Shown: positions 45,610-55,520 of the stretch, in pieces
Layout: each line of letters opens with the position of its first letter
How positions within the stretch are numbered: position 1 is the first letter of the stretch
Assembly: GCF_014279995.1 (NCBI RefSeq)
Contig: NZ_CP047935.1
Coordinates: 248,001 to 312,000, forward strand
DNA length: 64,000 bases
DNA from: Synechococcus sp. BIOS-E4-1
GTDB taxonomy: Bacteria; Cyanobacteriota; Cyanobacteriia; PCC-6307; Cyanobiaceae
Direction of reading: 5' to 3'
Made by a program: the position numbers and the translations under genes
Notes under the pieces: model-generated
Databases searched by the model: none
Told to the model about the DNA's origin: nothing
Seen by the model: only the letters and a program-made list of their open reading frames with translations

Positions 45610-47533
45610 GTAATCGTCCGCCCCAGCGCACCTGTTCGGCGTTGATTAACTGACCAATATCAAGCAGCGAGGCAGCGGTACTTCCGTAGGCCTCAAGCGC
45701 CACGCTGTCTGTGGCATGCCAACGAAGCCCCAGGGTGCCGTTGCTTTGGGACAGTTGATTGATCACGACATTGCCTTCGGGTACGAGCTCCCAACCAGGG
45801 AAGAGTTGGAGATTGGAACTGATCCCTAAGCCCCAAAGGTTGCCTGCTCCGCTCAAGGCCACTTTGGGGTTGAAGTTGATCGCCAATCCCTCGGTTGCTT
45901 CCCAGGTCGCCATGGTTTCTGCGAACACATAGCCCTGGCCGCTGCTGCTCTCTTGATTGCTTCTTCCCAGGGTGATACGCCCCCCTCCCCAGAAGGGAGC
46001 ACCACGGAGAGGACTAAAGGCCACCGCTTTGCCGCCGATGCGCCAGTTCCAAGCTCCATCGTTGGCGTAGAGGCGGGCCTGGGGCGTGGTCTGGGGCACG
46101 TTGTTGTAAAGCCCTCCGCTGAACAGAGTCAGCTGGAAGATGTTGGAGAGGGAATAGCCAACGAACCCGTTGAGGTTTCCTCCGCTATCAGCATTGATCC
46201 AAGCCTCTGTGTTGGTGTCCGGTGGCACCAGGGCGGTGTTGACCGTGAGTCCTCCTTTGGCCAAGGATTGCTGTCTGGGCGCCAGCGGTACCTGGGGGGT
46301 GTCTGCAGTACCCGGCGTGAACACGAAGCTGGCGGAATAGCCAATCTTGTTATCGGAGGGCAAAGCGAGCAATGCAGTCGCTGGTGTTGCTCCGAAGCCA
46401 TTGGTGATCAAGCCTTTGAGCCCGATTCGCGGATTGAGATCCCAGTTGATCCCTGCGGACAGAATGGGAACGCGAGAAAAAACCAGATCTGCATCGAAGC
46501 TGTTGGTGCCGCTACCGATCGGTTGGGCGATGCTGGCGGTGAATCCCAGCTCCGGGAACGGTTGGAACAGAATTCCACCACTGACGTAGGGGTTGGTTCC
46601 ATAAAACGTGCCAGCTCCACCCTGTCCAGCACCTTGGGTTGAAGGCAGAAAGCTCACACCCGGAGCAAAGCTGAATTGCCACTGTTTGCTTGCTTGCCAA
46701 CTCGCAGGAAGGCTGAGGGATCCAACGAAGTTGCGGGTGAAGACTCGGCTGCCGGAGTCATTGAAAATGTTGGGGCTGGCGTTATTTCCCGAGTCAGAGA
46801 ACGAGTCGTCTCCGCCACTCCCCACTTCCCAGGCTTCAAGTGAGCCACTGATGGCCAGCTTCCAGTTGTTCTGGTTGAGAAGTTGCCACTGGGCCGCGGC
46901 CCCGTAGCTCTGCCAAAAATTGGCCGGTTGGATGGCGAAACCGGTGAGTGGGGCGTTGAGCGGGTCGTCGGCCTGACTAATAAAAAATGACAGCATCAGG
47001 CTGTCGTTAAAGCCAACGTCAAGATTGATCGAATAATTCTGATTGCCAGTGCCTGCAGCACTTTTGAAGGGCGAAATAGTCCCAAACGAGATGCGCCACT
47101 GATCAGCGGGCAGGGTTTCTGCCGTGGGAACGGAAGGTGAAAGTCGCAGTAGCGGTTGATAGTCGCTGGGTTTCAGAGGAATGGTGCTGAGCAGCGCTTC
47201 GACTTCTTCCACGCTGGCGGGTGGTTTTACTTCAGTTGTCGATGCAGCTTCCGCAGTTGGAAGATTGGTCACATCCTCAGCGTCCAGCAATTCCCAAGCC
47301 ACAATCGTCGATGGTTGATCTTGTTCCTCCGATTCAGGAACAACCTGCCAAGAAACAGTCTTTAGCGACGGATTTTTCTCGTCTGTGTTATGTACAGGTT
47401 CCCAGACAACAGGAGGGGGGGTGATGATAGGCGAGTCGATGACCTCCCACAGGATCTGCGCGTGTGTTGCTTGAGGCAGTCCGCCTCCCACTCCGATGGT
47501 TAAAAAGGAGCTGGAAATCAGAAGCCTGCGCAT
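45596..47533 (-). CDS. Outer-membrane beta-barrel protein with four N-terminal Trp repeats
   Basis: A 645-residue protein starting MRRLLISSSFLTIGVGGG, with a signal peptide cleaved near THAQ. An upstream ATG at 47563 adds ten residues and overlaps the previous stop. After the signal come four spaced repeats of a WExV type: WEVI (Trp29), WEPV (Trp44), WQVV (Trp62), WELL (Trp80), spaced 15-18 residues. The rest alternates short polar turns and amphipathic strands and ends in VRWGGRLLIGF, with the C-terminal Phe of outer-membrane barrels. It is the third gene of a leftward operon after Wza- and Wzz-like proteins, so it may be the polysaccharide secretion pore or a partner of it. Confidence 0.82.
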   Translation of the reverse strand: MRRLLISSSFLTIGVGGGLPQATHAQILWEVIDSPIITPPPVVWEPVHNTDEKNPSLKTVSWQVVPESEEQDQPSTIVAWELLDAEDVTNLPTAEAASTTEVKPPASVEEVEALLSTIPLKPSDYQPLLRLSPSVPTAETLPADQWRISFGTISPFKSAAGTGNQNYSINLDVGFNDSLMLSFFISQADDPLNAPLTGFAIQPANFWQSYGAAAQWQLLNQNNWKLAISGSLEAWEVGSGGDDSFSDSGNNASPNIFNDSGSRVFTRNFVGSLSLPASWQASKQWQFSFAPGVSFLPSTQGAGQGGAGTFYGTNPYVSGGILFQPFPELGFTASIAQPIGSGTNSFDADLVFSRVPILSAGINWDLNPRIGLKGLITNGFGATPATALLALPSDNKIGYSASFVFTPGTADTPQVPLAPRQQSLAKGGLTVNTALVPPDTNTEAWINADSGGNLNGFVGYSLSNIFQLTLFSGGLYNNVPQTTPQARLYANDGAWNWRIGGKAVAFSPLRGAPFWGGGRITLGRSNQESSSGQGYVFAETMATWEATEGLAINFNPKVALSGAGNLWGLGISSNLQLFPGWELVPEGNVVINQLSQSNGTLGLRWHATDSVALEAYGSTAASLLDIGQLINAEQVRWGGRLLIGF

Positions 47534-47559
47534 TCTGCTGTGGAAAGGTGGCGCGTACT

Positions 47560-49284
47560 TCACCCCAGATCAAGTTCAGGATCCAGCAGCACCCAACCGG
47601 CAAGTGGAGCTCCCTGAAGAGCAAGTTTTTGGCTGAATTGCGACAGCTGGGTGCGAGTCACAACTCCTGGTGCTGCGAGGAGAAGTTGGGTGGCGCATTC
47701 GCTTGTTTTTCGCAAGTCGGCACTCACGACCAGATCGCGGCCTTTGAGAGCGCGGCTTAGCTCTTCGCTAAAAGCTTGTAGTTGGTCACTTGGAATGTTG
47801 CCCAAGGGGATGAGGGCGATGGCAGTGTTTCCACCGGTTTCCGCCAGGGGGCCCGAGGCGAGCAGGTCCGCTGCATCGGTCCAGGTGTCCTGTGCCATGG
47901 CAGACAGGTGCTTCAGAAGCGGACATGGCAGCAGGCTCTGCAGTTCATCAGTGCTGAATACCAGTCCTGTGCGGCGATCCACAACAAGGGATACGCCGCT
48001 GCCGAGAACAATTCCAGCGAGCAATCCCAGAGCCATCATTCTTTTTTTGCGAGGGGCTACAGGGTTGTCGAGAAGGGTTGGTGTTGAGATCAGCTCCCAG
48101 GGTTCCTCGTTGCGTGCTTGCTCAAGAGCAAAAACCTGACGTTCGGCTTCTAACCGAGTCAGAGTTGCCTCATCTCGGGCTGCAGTACGCAGGAGTTCTC
48201 GATATTTGATTAACACTCCTTTGGGTCTTTCAGCCGCAGCAAGTCGAGCTTCGGCTGCTGTGCGCTGGGCGTAGAGGTAGCCGTAGGTCTGACGTTTGAA
48301 CACTTCAATGAGCAGTCGTCGTCGTTCTAAGAGCCGTCGAATCGAATCATCCTTGTCGGTGTATTTGGCCCTGAGAAGAGCTAATTGAGTATCGAGTTGA
48401 TCGAGAGTTTGAGGAAGGCCCTGGGAGGCGAGCTCGGGGATATTACGCCCGAGGTACATCAAAGTTTCGGGGTTGTCATTGAGTTGGTTCAGTTGCTTGA
48501 GCTGCTCGTTAATATTACGGATTTCATTGGCCGCCTGAACTCGGATCGCTTCAATGTTGATTGCATTTTTGATTTCATTGTCGCTCTCGCCATCCCCTTG
48601 GAGGGCGGTGAGGTCTTGTTCGATAGCGAAGTTTTGAGCTGTTTTTAAAGATGTAACACTTTTATTTTGATATATGCCGATCTGCTCGTCGAGGTAACTG
48701 ATGGCCTGGCTAATCCCCTTTGCTCTATCTCGGCCCGAGTAGCTCTGGTAAGCCTTGGAAATACGATTGATTACGGGCAGAACAAGTTCTTTGTCAGTAT
48801 CGCGATATTCAAGATTGAGAACTGATGTGCCTTTTTCCAGTTCGATTGATAAGTTGTCTTCAACCCAGTTTTTATATCGCCACTTACTGACATCTTCGCC
48901 TGATTTGGCTTTTTGGATTTTGACGAAATCAAAAATGGGTTTCAAAACTGAAGGGCTTTCAAGAATCTGCACTTCAGTCTCCAAGTCGCTGGAACCAGCT
49001 CCTACGCCAATCAGATTGGCTAATCCTGGGTTAGACTGCAGCAGAGACATTGCCCGACTAGATGTCTCTGTTTCATTTTGGAGCACGATCTGAAACTGAC
49101 CTTCCCAAACGGGATTTCGAGTAAATGCGTAAAGGCCTGACAGCACAAGAGTGGCCGCAGCAATTTTTGCAATTAAAAATTTGTGGCGCAACAATGCTCC
49201 GGCAACTTGCCTTAGATCAATTTCGTCGTCAGCTTGAGCGCTTGCAACATTCACTGTTTGGCTTGAGGAAGGATTCTTTGTCAT
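47560..49284 (-). CDS. Polysaccharide copolymerase (Wzz/Wzc-like) without kinase
   Basis: A 574-residue PCP family protein. Helix one is at about residues 33-52 (FLIAKIAAATLVLSGLYAF). A periplasmic domain rich in coiled coils follows, with the family motifs GVGAGSSDLETEVQILESP and LNLEYRDTDKELVLPVIN. Helix two is at about 425-445 (MALGLLAGIVLGSGVSLVV). The remaining 125 residues are cytosolic and lack Walker A and the Tyr-rich tail of BY-kinases. Possibly they are a degenerate ATPase domain. It overlaps the Wza-like gene by four bases upstream, and the barrel protein gene downstream depending on its start. It is expected to control polysaccharide chain length and link polymerisation to export. 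Confidence 0.9.
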   Translation of the reverse strand: MTKNPSSSQTVNVASAQADDEIDLRQVAGALLRHKFLIAKIAAATLVLSGLYAFTRNPVWEGQFQIVLQNETETSSRAMSLLQSNPGLANLIGVGAGSSDLETEVQILESPSVLKPIFDFVKIQKAKSGEDVSKWRYKNWVEDNLSIELEKGTSVLNLEYRDTDKELVLPVINRISKAYQSYSGRDRAKGISQAISYLDEQIGIYQNKSVTSLKTAQNFAIEQDLTALQGDGESDNEIKNAINIEAIRVQAANEIRNINEQLKQLNQLNDNPETLMYLGRNIPELASQGLPQTLDQLDTQLALLRAKYTDKDDSIRRLLERRRLLIEVFKRQTYGYLYAQRTAAEARLAAAERPKGVLIKYRELLRTAARDEATLTRLEAERQVFALEQARNEEPWELISTPTLLDNPVAPRKKRMMALGLLAGIVLGSGVSLVVDRRTGLVFSTDELQSLLPCPLLKHLSAMAQDTWTDAADLLASGPLAETGGNTAIALIPLGNIPSDQLQAFSEELSRALKGRDLVVSADLRKTSECATQLLLAAPGVVTRTQLSQFSQKLALQGAPLAGWVLLDPELDLG

Positions 49285-50489
49285 TGGCCCAACTCATTGA
49301 AAAGTGAATAAACGGAGTAGAGCCCAACAAATGGTCCGGTCAATTCATTCAATACACCGACTGCTCCACTCAAGATAGAATCCTGGACGCGAATTAAATC
49401 ACCAGCTGCCAAAACTGGATTGGTGGGTGCGTCAGCAGCTGCGCCGGGTTGATAAGCGAATATTCTCCTGTCGATCGTGCCTTCTTGGTTGAAACGCACA
49501 AATTCCACCTTGCCCTTAATGATTTTCATCCCCCCTGCCAAGGATATAGCCTGGTTGAGAGAGCTCCCTTGAGGAACTTGCACGCCACCAGGAATGTTGA
49601 CGCGTCCGGTGACAAAAACTTCAAGGAATTGTGGGCTGAGATTCGATTGCCCAGCTTTTAAAAGTTGATCTTTCAGCACTACAGAACTCCTGCCGACGCT
49701 CAGCACATCACCATCAAAGAGACGGATGTTTTGCGACTCGTTCCCTTCGGTGATCAGAGAAAGGAAGTCAAGATTGGTGCGGATGCGACCGCCACCTAAG
49801 CCTGCAGCCCGTTTGCGTGTGACCTGCACTTCAGCGAGCTTTGAATAGGGGGTGATGCCTTGCGCCGCTCGAATTGCATCAAAGACGGTGGGGAACACTG
49901 CTGCAAACGTCCCTAAACCATTTGCTCCTGGGCTCTGGGAAGCACTACCAGGCAACTGCCGCATGACCCTGCGGGCGATCTCGGTTGCACTACCTCTCGT
50001 CAGAATGTTGGTTTCTGCTGATTCGGATATGCGAGTGAGATCGTTGCTCCCACTGAGGGTGTAGTAACCAGGTCGCCTGACCTCTCCGCCTACGTAAACG
50101 CGGATCGGTCGGTACTTGACTGGGCGCACATACACCTGAGGGTCTCTCACATAAGTACGAAACTGCTGCGTGAGGAAGTAGCGAAGTTCCTCGACTGTGA
50201 GCCCCTCGACGTAAAGGGCACGCAGTCGAGGCAAGTAAAGGGTTCCGTCGGGACCGATCGAAGTCGTTTGGCTGAGTTCTGGCAGATCAAGCAACTCGAT
50301 CTGAAGACCATCACCTGGACCAAGAATGTAGGCGTCGTAGGAGATCTGAGCGCGCTGTTCTAGTGGGAGAGGTTGTTGCCTATTCGTTGTCTCTTCGATT
50401 TCAATGATTTGCTGCGCATTCACCGCGACTGGTGGAAGAGTTACTAAGACGCCAGCGGCGATTGCCGATAGGAAACGGATTTTCAGCAA
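49281..50489 (-). CDS. wza: Polysaccharide export protein, Wza-like with SLBB domains
   Basis: A 402-residue exported protein. The signal peptide is MLKIRFLSAIAAGVLVTLPP with cleavage near VNAQQ and no lipobox Cys. The polysaccharide export domain begins YILGPGDGLQIELLDLPEL, typical of the family, followed by DGTLYLPRLRALYVEGLTVE and a SLBB-like YVGGEVRRPGYYTLSG repeat. A second SLBB segment is EVFVTGRVNIPGGVQVPQGS. Its start begins an operon with Wzz-like and outer-membrane genes, divergent from hisS across about 135 bases. Stop/start overlap of four bases with the Wzz gene supports co-transcription. Confidence 0.92.
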   Translation of the reverse strand: MLKIRFLSAIAAGVLVTLPPVAVNAQQIIEIEETTNRQQPLPLEQRAQISYDAYILGPGDGLQIELLDLPELSQTTSIGPDGTLYLPRLRALYVEGLTVEELRYFLTQQFRTYVRDPQVYVRPVKYRPIRVYVGGEVRRPGYYTLSGSNDLTRISESAETNILTRGSATEIARRVMRQLPGSASQSPGANGLGTFAAVFPTVFDAIRAAQGITPYSKLAEVQVTRKRAAGLGGGRIRTNLDFLSLITEGNESQNIRLFDGDVLSVGRSSVVLKDQLLKAGQSNLSPQFLEVFVTGRVNIPGGVQVPQGSSLNQAISLAGGMKIIKGKVEFVRFNQEGTIDRRIFAYQPGAAADAPTNPVLAAGDLIRVQDSILSGAVGVLNELTGPFVGLYSVYSLFNELGQ

Positions 50490-50625
50490 TGCTGAACCGA
50501 TCAGTGGACGAGAACTTATGGCATCCCGCTCCTAGATGAAAGCGGTTAGTAGCCAGGGATGGAATTGGGTTGAGTGAGGATGGTGATGCGGCCCGGCAAA
50601 ATGGCCCCACCGAAGAGGCAAAGGT
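50490..50625. promoter_or_regulatory. Divergent promoter region, wza operon / hisS
   Basis: These 136 bases separate the divergent starts of the polysaccharide export operon and hisS and must hold at least one promoter for each. I see no convincing -35 and -10 pair, so no boxes are assigned. Confidence 0.35.
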
Positions 50626-51921
50626 TTGAGTCATCTGCAGAGCCTTCGAGGCATGGTTGACCTTCTGCCTGATCAGACCCGCCTTTGGCAAGCGGTGGAG
50701 GCTGAGGCTCGTGCCCATTTCTTGCGCTCTGGTGTCGAGGAGATTCGGACGCCTTTACTTGAGGTGACTGATCTTTTTGCTCGGGGGATTGGTGAAGCCA
50801 CTGACGTGGTGGGTAAGGAGATGTATTCCTTCCTTGATCGTGGTAATCGTTCCTGCACGCTGCGCCCTGAGGGCACCGCCTCGGTTGTTCGAGCTGCAGT
50901 GCAACACGGCCTGCTGGGTCAGGGGGCTCAGAGGTTTTGGTATTCAGGGCCTATGTTCCGCTATGAGCGTCCTCAGGCCGGCCGTCAGCGTCAGTTTCAT
51001 CAGATTGGTGTTGAATTTCTTGGAGTGAGTACCCCTCGCAGTGATGTTGAGGTGATTACGTTGGCCTGGGATCTGCTTTGTGCGCTCGGTGTGTCTGGTC
51101 TGCAACTGCAGATCAACAGCCTTGGCACTTTGGAGGATCGTCTTAGGTACCGACAACAGCTGGTGGACTGGCTTGAAGTTCGTAAGTCTCAATTGGATGC
51201 TGATTCTCAGCAGCGTTTGACGACCAATCCTTTACGCGTCCTCGATAGCAAGAACTCAACGACTCAGGCACTGCTCGCAGATGCACCCACCTTGCTGGAT
51301 GCTCTAGGTGAAGAAAGTTCACTGCGTTTTCAGTCTGTGCAGGGTTTGCTGAATCAGTTGGCGATTCCTTTCCAGCTCAATACTCGGCTTGTTCGTGGCC
51401 TTGACTATTACGGCCACACGGCTTTTGAGATCACCAGCGATCAGCTCGGTGCTCAAGCAACTGTGTGCGGCGGTGGTCGATATAACGGTTTGGTGCAACA
51501 GCTGGGAGGTCCTCCCACGCCTGCAGTGGGTTGGGCGCTTGGAATGGAAAGGCTGATGCTGGTGCTGGAAGCGGCAGCATCTGCTGACGCTGATGGGGTT
51601 GCATCAAGCCTCATGTCTGTAAAAGCACCAGATCTTTATCTAGTGAACCGCGGCGAGCAAGCTGAAGCTTTCGCTTTGGGACTGGCAAGGCAGTTACGTG
51701 CTGCTGGAGTATCGGTTGAACTTGATGGCTCAAGTGCTGCTTTTGGAAAGCAGTTCAAGCGTGCAGATCGCTGTGGTGCTGCTTGGGCTGTGGTGATTGG
51801 TAATGATGAGGTTGATTCAGGTCAACTGCGACTTAAGCCATTGCGCGTGAAAGGCGAAGACCGTCTAGTTGAGATTGATGCACCTTCTCAAATTGTAGAT
51901 GTCTTGCGTAACCGTATTTAG
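50626..51921 (+). CDS. hisS: Histidyl-tRNA synthetase
   Basis: A 431-residue class II synthetase. TTG 50626 is the best start because it gives the usual N-terminus [18 protein letters not shown]. The next in-frame ATG would remove nine residues of it. Motifs are [15 protein letters not shown], motif 2 around [20 protein letters not shown], the histidine-specific [14 protein letters not shown] and [11 protein letters not shown], and motif 3 [12 protein letters not shown]. The C-terminal anticodon-binding domain starts around residue 335 ([20 protein letters not shown]). It is the only clear housekeeping gene between the envelope clusters. Confidence 0.96.
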   Translation: MSHLQSLRGMVDLLPDQTRLWQAVEAEARAHFLRSGVEEIRTPLLEVTDLFARGIGEATDVVGKEMYSFLDRGNRSCTLRPEGTASVVRAAVQHGLLGQGAQRFWYSGPMFRYERPQAGRQRQFHQIGVEFLGVSTPRSDVEVITLAWDLLCALGVSGLQLQINSLGTLEDRLRYRQQLVDWLEVRKSQLDADSQQRLTTNPLRVLDSKNSTTQALLADAPTLLDALGEESSLRFQSVQGLLNQLAIPFQLNTRLVRGLDYYGHTAFEITSDQLGAQATVCGGGRYNGLVQQLGGPPTPAVGWALGMERLMLVLEAAASADADGVASSLMSVKAPDLYLVNRGEQAEAFALGLARQLRAAGVSVELDGSSAAFGKQFKRADRCGAAWAVVIGNDEVDSGQLRLKPLRVKGEDRLVEIDAPSQIVDVLRNRI

Positions 51922-51933
51922 TGGTTTCGTGAT

Positions 51934-51951
51934 ATTTCACCTAAGTGAGAT
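51934..51951 (+). terminator. Weak hairpin after hisS
   Basis: ATTTCAC-CTAA-GTGAGAT forms a seven-pair stem (one G-U) with a four-base loop, 13 bases after the hisS stop. It is AT-rich and not followed by a clear T-tract, so termination would be weak or factor-assisted. Confidence 0.35.
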
Positions 51952-52434
51952 TAGACTAAAACACTTATTAAGTATTTCTTTTGTTGCGGTGAATGGATGC
52001 TTCAACATTAAGCTGACAGCGATAGTCTGAAATCTGTTTTAGTGCGTGCTGGCTGCCTTGCATTAGTCAAGCTTCATTTAATTCAGAATTGCTTTTAGTA
52101 AGATGTATGGGCTTATTGATGTCAGTGTGCCTAAGGGGTCAAAAGACCTTGTCTCAACTTTCCGACAAACTTGTAAACGCCAAGGAAGCCAAGCTTTTCA
52201 ATGCTTAACTTATTGGAGAGGCACCTGATTACTACCATGTGGAGTCCCTCAATACATTATCCATATCCATGATGGATGAGCTGCTCGGCCGAATCTTTGC
52301 GGTTGTTCCCAAGAGAGGTGCCGTGCTAAAAATTGCAGCCAACTTTGGGTTGAACATGGATCAGAAGCGCAACCTTGCAAAGTGCGTCACAGCCAAGTGA
52401 ACTCCCACCTTCTCTAATCCCTCTCTTTGCCTGC
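51952..52434. other. Gap between hisS and sugar-nucleotide cluster
   Basis: This gap of about 480 bases is lower in GC than its flanks and contains only the decayed frame described at 52107-52400. No tRNA, integrase or inverted terminal repeat was seen, so nothing here marks a mobile-element boundary directly, although the location and the remnant are consistent with an old insertion or deletion. Confidence 0.45.
52107..52400 (+). pseudogene. Decayed reading frame with internal stop
   Basis: From ATG 52107 a frame reads MGLLMSVCLRGQKTLSQLSD through an in-frame TAA at 52206-52208, and then continues in the same frame as LIGEAPDYYHVESLNTLSIS and ends with NMDQKRNLAKCVTAK at TGA 52398-52400. 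The second part has normal protein-like composition for 63 codons. A neighbouring frame starting ATG 52104-area (MYGLIDVSVPKGSKDLVS) reads sensibly before joining this one, so a frameshift near 52150 is also possible. I do not recognise the family. A short stretch of composition-like coding sequence with a stop and possible shift suggests a gene remnant at the edge of the sugar cluster. Confidence 0.45.
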
Positions 52435-53457
<1,023 letters not shown>

Positions 53458-53510
53458 AACTTTCTGCTACCGCCAACTTCAGCTCTCCGGCATGCACCGG
53501 GATCATGGTA

Positions 53511-54848
53511 ATGACTACTTTTCCCCCTATTAACACCTGCACCGTGGCCGTGGTCGGCCTGGGATATGTTGGCTTGCCACTAGCAGTGGAATTCGCTAAG
53601 CACCAAAGATGTTGCCGAACAGGCACTGCGCTGACTCGGTGCGTGATCGGCTTTGACATCAACAGCCAGCGGCTGGAGGAGCTGCGTCTTGGGAATGATC
53701 GCACCAATGAAACCAGTGCCGAAGAGTTGCAGGCGGCGGGGCTGCTGGAGTTCACCGATGATCCAGCTCAGCTGGCGGAAGCCGATGTATTTGTGGTTAC
53801 GGTCCCTACCCCTATTGATAGCGCAAAGCGACCTGATCTGACGCCCTTAAAAAAGGCCAGTGTCATGGTAGGCCTTGCTCTGAAGCAGCGCCGCTCAGCC
53901 AGTACTTCGGTGGTGATTTACGAGAGTACGGTGTATCCGGGGGCTACTGAAGATGTCTGTGTGCCGATTCTTGAGCGCGAATCTGGACTTGCATTCAACG
54001 AGGGCTTTTGTTGTGGCTATAGCCCCGAACGCATTAACCCCGGCGATAACAAACACAAGCTCACCACAATTATAAAAATTACGAGCGGCAGCACATGCTC
54101 AGCGGCGGCTTGGGTGGATGCTTTTTACGGTTCGATCGTCAAAGTCGGCACCCACCTTGCACCAAGTCTCAAAGTAGCAGAAGCTGCCAAAGTGATTGAG
54201 AACACACAGCGGGATCTCAATATCGCTCTGGTGAACGAGCTGGCGATCATTTTTCGTCAGATGGAAATCGACACACTGGATGTACTCGAGGCAGCTGGCA
54301 CCAAATGGAACTTCCTGCCATTCAGGCCTGGGCTGGTAGGTGGCCATTGCATTGGGGTGGACCCCTATTACCTCACTCACAAAGCTGAGGAGCTGGGTTA
54401 TCACCCGCAGGTGGTACTGGCGGGTAGGCGCATCAACGATGGTATGGGTCGCTGGATGGCCGAGCAGTTAGTGCTGGGTCTGGCCCAGCGGCGTTTGTCG
54501 GTGGTAGGTGCGCGCGTGCTGGTGCTTGGGCTCACGTTCAAGGAAAATTGCCCGGACTTGCGTAATACCAAGGTGGTAGATCTGATCCAGAGCTTGGAGA
54601 GATATGGCATGGATGTGGAGCTGGTGGATCCCTGGGTGGATCCTGCAGAGGCTCAGTCGGAATATGGCCTGAAGGTGAATCCCTCTATGCAGATTGAGGG
54701 CAAATATGCGGCTGTGGTTGCTGCTGTGGCCCACCAACAGTTTGTTGCGATAAAGCCAGAGCAGTGGAATCAGCTGCTGGTGGCAAATGGCGTGCTGCTT
54801 GATCTCAAAGGCATCATTCCGCGAGAGCTTCAACCGCTGCGAATTTAA
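53511..54848 (+). CDS. UDP-N-acetylhexosamine 6-dehydrogenase (WbpA/TviB-like)
   Basis: A 445-residue nucleotide-sugar dehydrogenase that oxidises C6 of a UDP-N-acetylhexosamine to the uronic acid using NAD. The Rossmann loop is VVGLGYVGLPLAVEF. YESTVYPGATEDVCVPILE and YSPERINPGDNKHKLTTI are the TviB/WbpO signature, and the catalytic thiol lies in GGHCIGVDPYYL (Cys280). Start options are ATG 53505 and 53511; the frame to 53430 has no family character. Between helix A and strand B there are about eleven additional residues (RCCRTGTALTRC region, around residue 26-38) not usual for this family. Adjacent acetyltransferase, aminotransferase and oxidoreductase genes suggest UDP-GlcNAc as the substrate. 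Confidence 0.92.
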   Translation: MTTFPPINTCTVAVVGLGYVGLPLAVEFAKHQRCCRTGTALTRCVIGFDINSQRLEELRLGNDRTNETSAEELQAAGLLEFTDDPAQLAEADVFVVTVPTPIDSAKRPDLTPLKKASVMVGLALKQRRSASTSVVIYESTVYPGATEDVCVPILERESGLAFNEGFCCGYSPERINPGDNKHKLTTIIKITSGSTCSAAAWVDAFYGSIVKVGTHLAPSLKVAEAAKVIENTQRDLNIALVNELAIIFRQMEIDTLDVLEAAGTKWNFLPFRPGLVGGHCIGVDPYYLTHKAEELGYHPQVVLAGRRINDGMGRWMAEQLVLGLAQRRLSVVGARVLVLGLTFKENCPDLRNTKVVDLIQSLERYGMDVELVDPWVDPAEAQSEYGLKVNPSMQIEGKYAAVVAAVAHQQFVAIKPEQWNQLLVANGVLLDLKGIIPRELQPLRI

Positions 54849-54911
54849 AAAGTCTTTTTTAAAACATAGTGTTTTTGACGCTGGCCCCCATTCCCATATT
54901 TTTCAATAAAA

Positions 54912-55520
54912 ATGACTTCTGGTATTCATCCTAAAGCCACAATTCATCCAACGGCAATCGTAGATGAAGGAGCCAGAATTGGCGCAGGCAGTCGCATTTG
55001 GCACTGGGTTCACATTTCTTCGGGCGCTGTGATTGGTGAACAATGTTCGTTCGGTCAAAATGTATTTGTGGGTAACCGGGTGCGTATTGGCAATAATGTC
55101 AAGATCCAGAACAATATATCTGTTTATGACAACGTGACTTTGAACGATGATGTCTTCTGCGGGCCAAGCATGGTTTTCACCAACGTATATAATCCTCGCT
55201 CTGCTGTGAGTCGTAAAAAAGAGTATCGCGACACTGTGGTCGAACAGGGAGCGACGCTGGGGGCCAACTGCACGATTGTTTGCGGCACCCGCATCGGCCG
55301 CCATGCCTTCATCGGCGCGGGGGCGGTGGTGAATCGTCATGTGAAACCTTTTGCCTTGATGGTGGGGGTGCCAGCTCGACAGGTTGGCTGGATGAGTACT
55401 TACGGCGAGCGGGTAGATCTGCCCTTAAGCGGAAATGGGGAATGGACCTGTCCTCATACGGGTGATCGCTACCTGCTTAGAGATGATCAGCTTGATCACT
55501 TCACGGGAGGGTCTGATTGA
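54912..55520 (+). CDS. Hexapeptide N-acetyltransferase (WbpD/WlbB-like)
   Basis: A 202-residue left-handed beta-helix enzyme. The first half has hexapeptide repeats ([40 protein letters not shown]), then [20 protein letters not shown], a diagnostic segment of WbpD-type enzymes, followed by [20 protein letters not shown]. WbpD acetylates the 3-amino group of UDP-2-acetamido-3-amino-glucuronate with acetyl-CoA. The stop overlaps the start of the aminotransferase by one base, so the two are coupled. A 63-base AT-rich gap precedes it. Confidence 0.9.
   Translation: MTSGIHPKATIHPTAIVDEGARIGAGSRIWHWVHISSGAVIGEQCSFGQNVFVGNRVRIGNNVKIQNNISVYDNVTLNDDVFCGPSMVFTNVYNPRSAVSRKKEYRDTVVEQGATLGANCTIVCGTRIGRHAFIGAGAVVNRHVKPFALMVGVPARQVGWMSTYGERVDLPLSGNGEWTCPHTGDRYLLRDDQLDHFTGGSD

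Noticed and set aside
49281-49310. Wza-like protein as lipoprotein
   Set aside because: The signal peptide at the 50489 end ends in VNAQQ without the lipobox Cys, so lipid anchoring is not supported.
54841-54870. AAAAAG/CTTTTT palindrome after the UDP-sugar dehydrogenase as terminator
   Set aside because: Stem is only A-T pairs with a one-base loop, so no stable hairpin forms.
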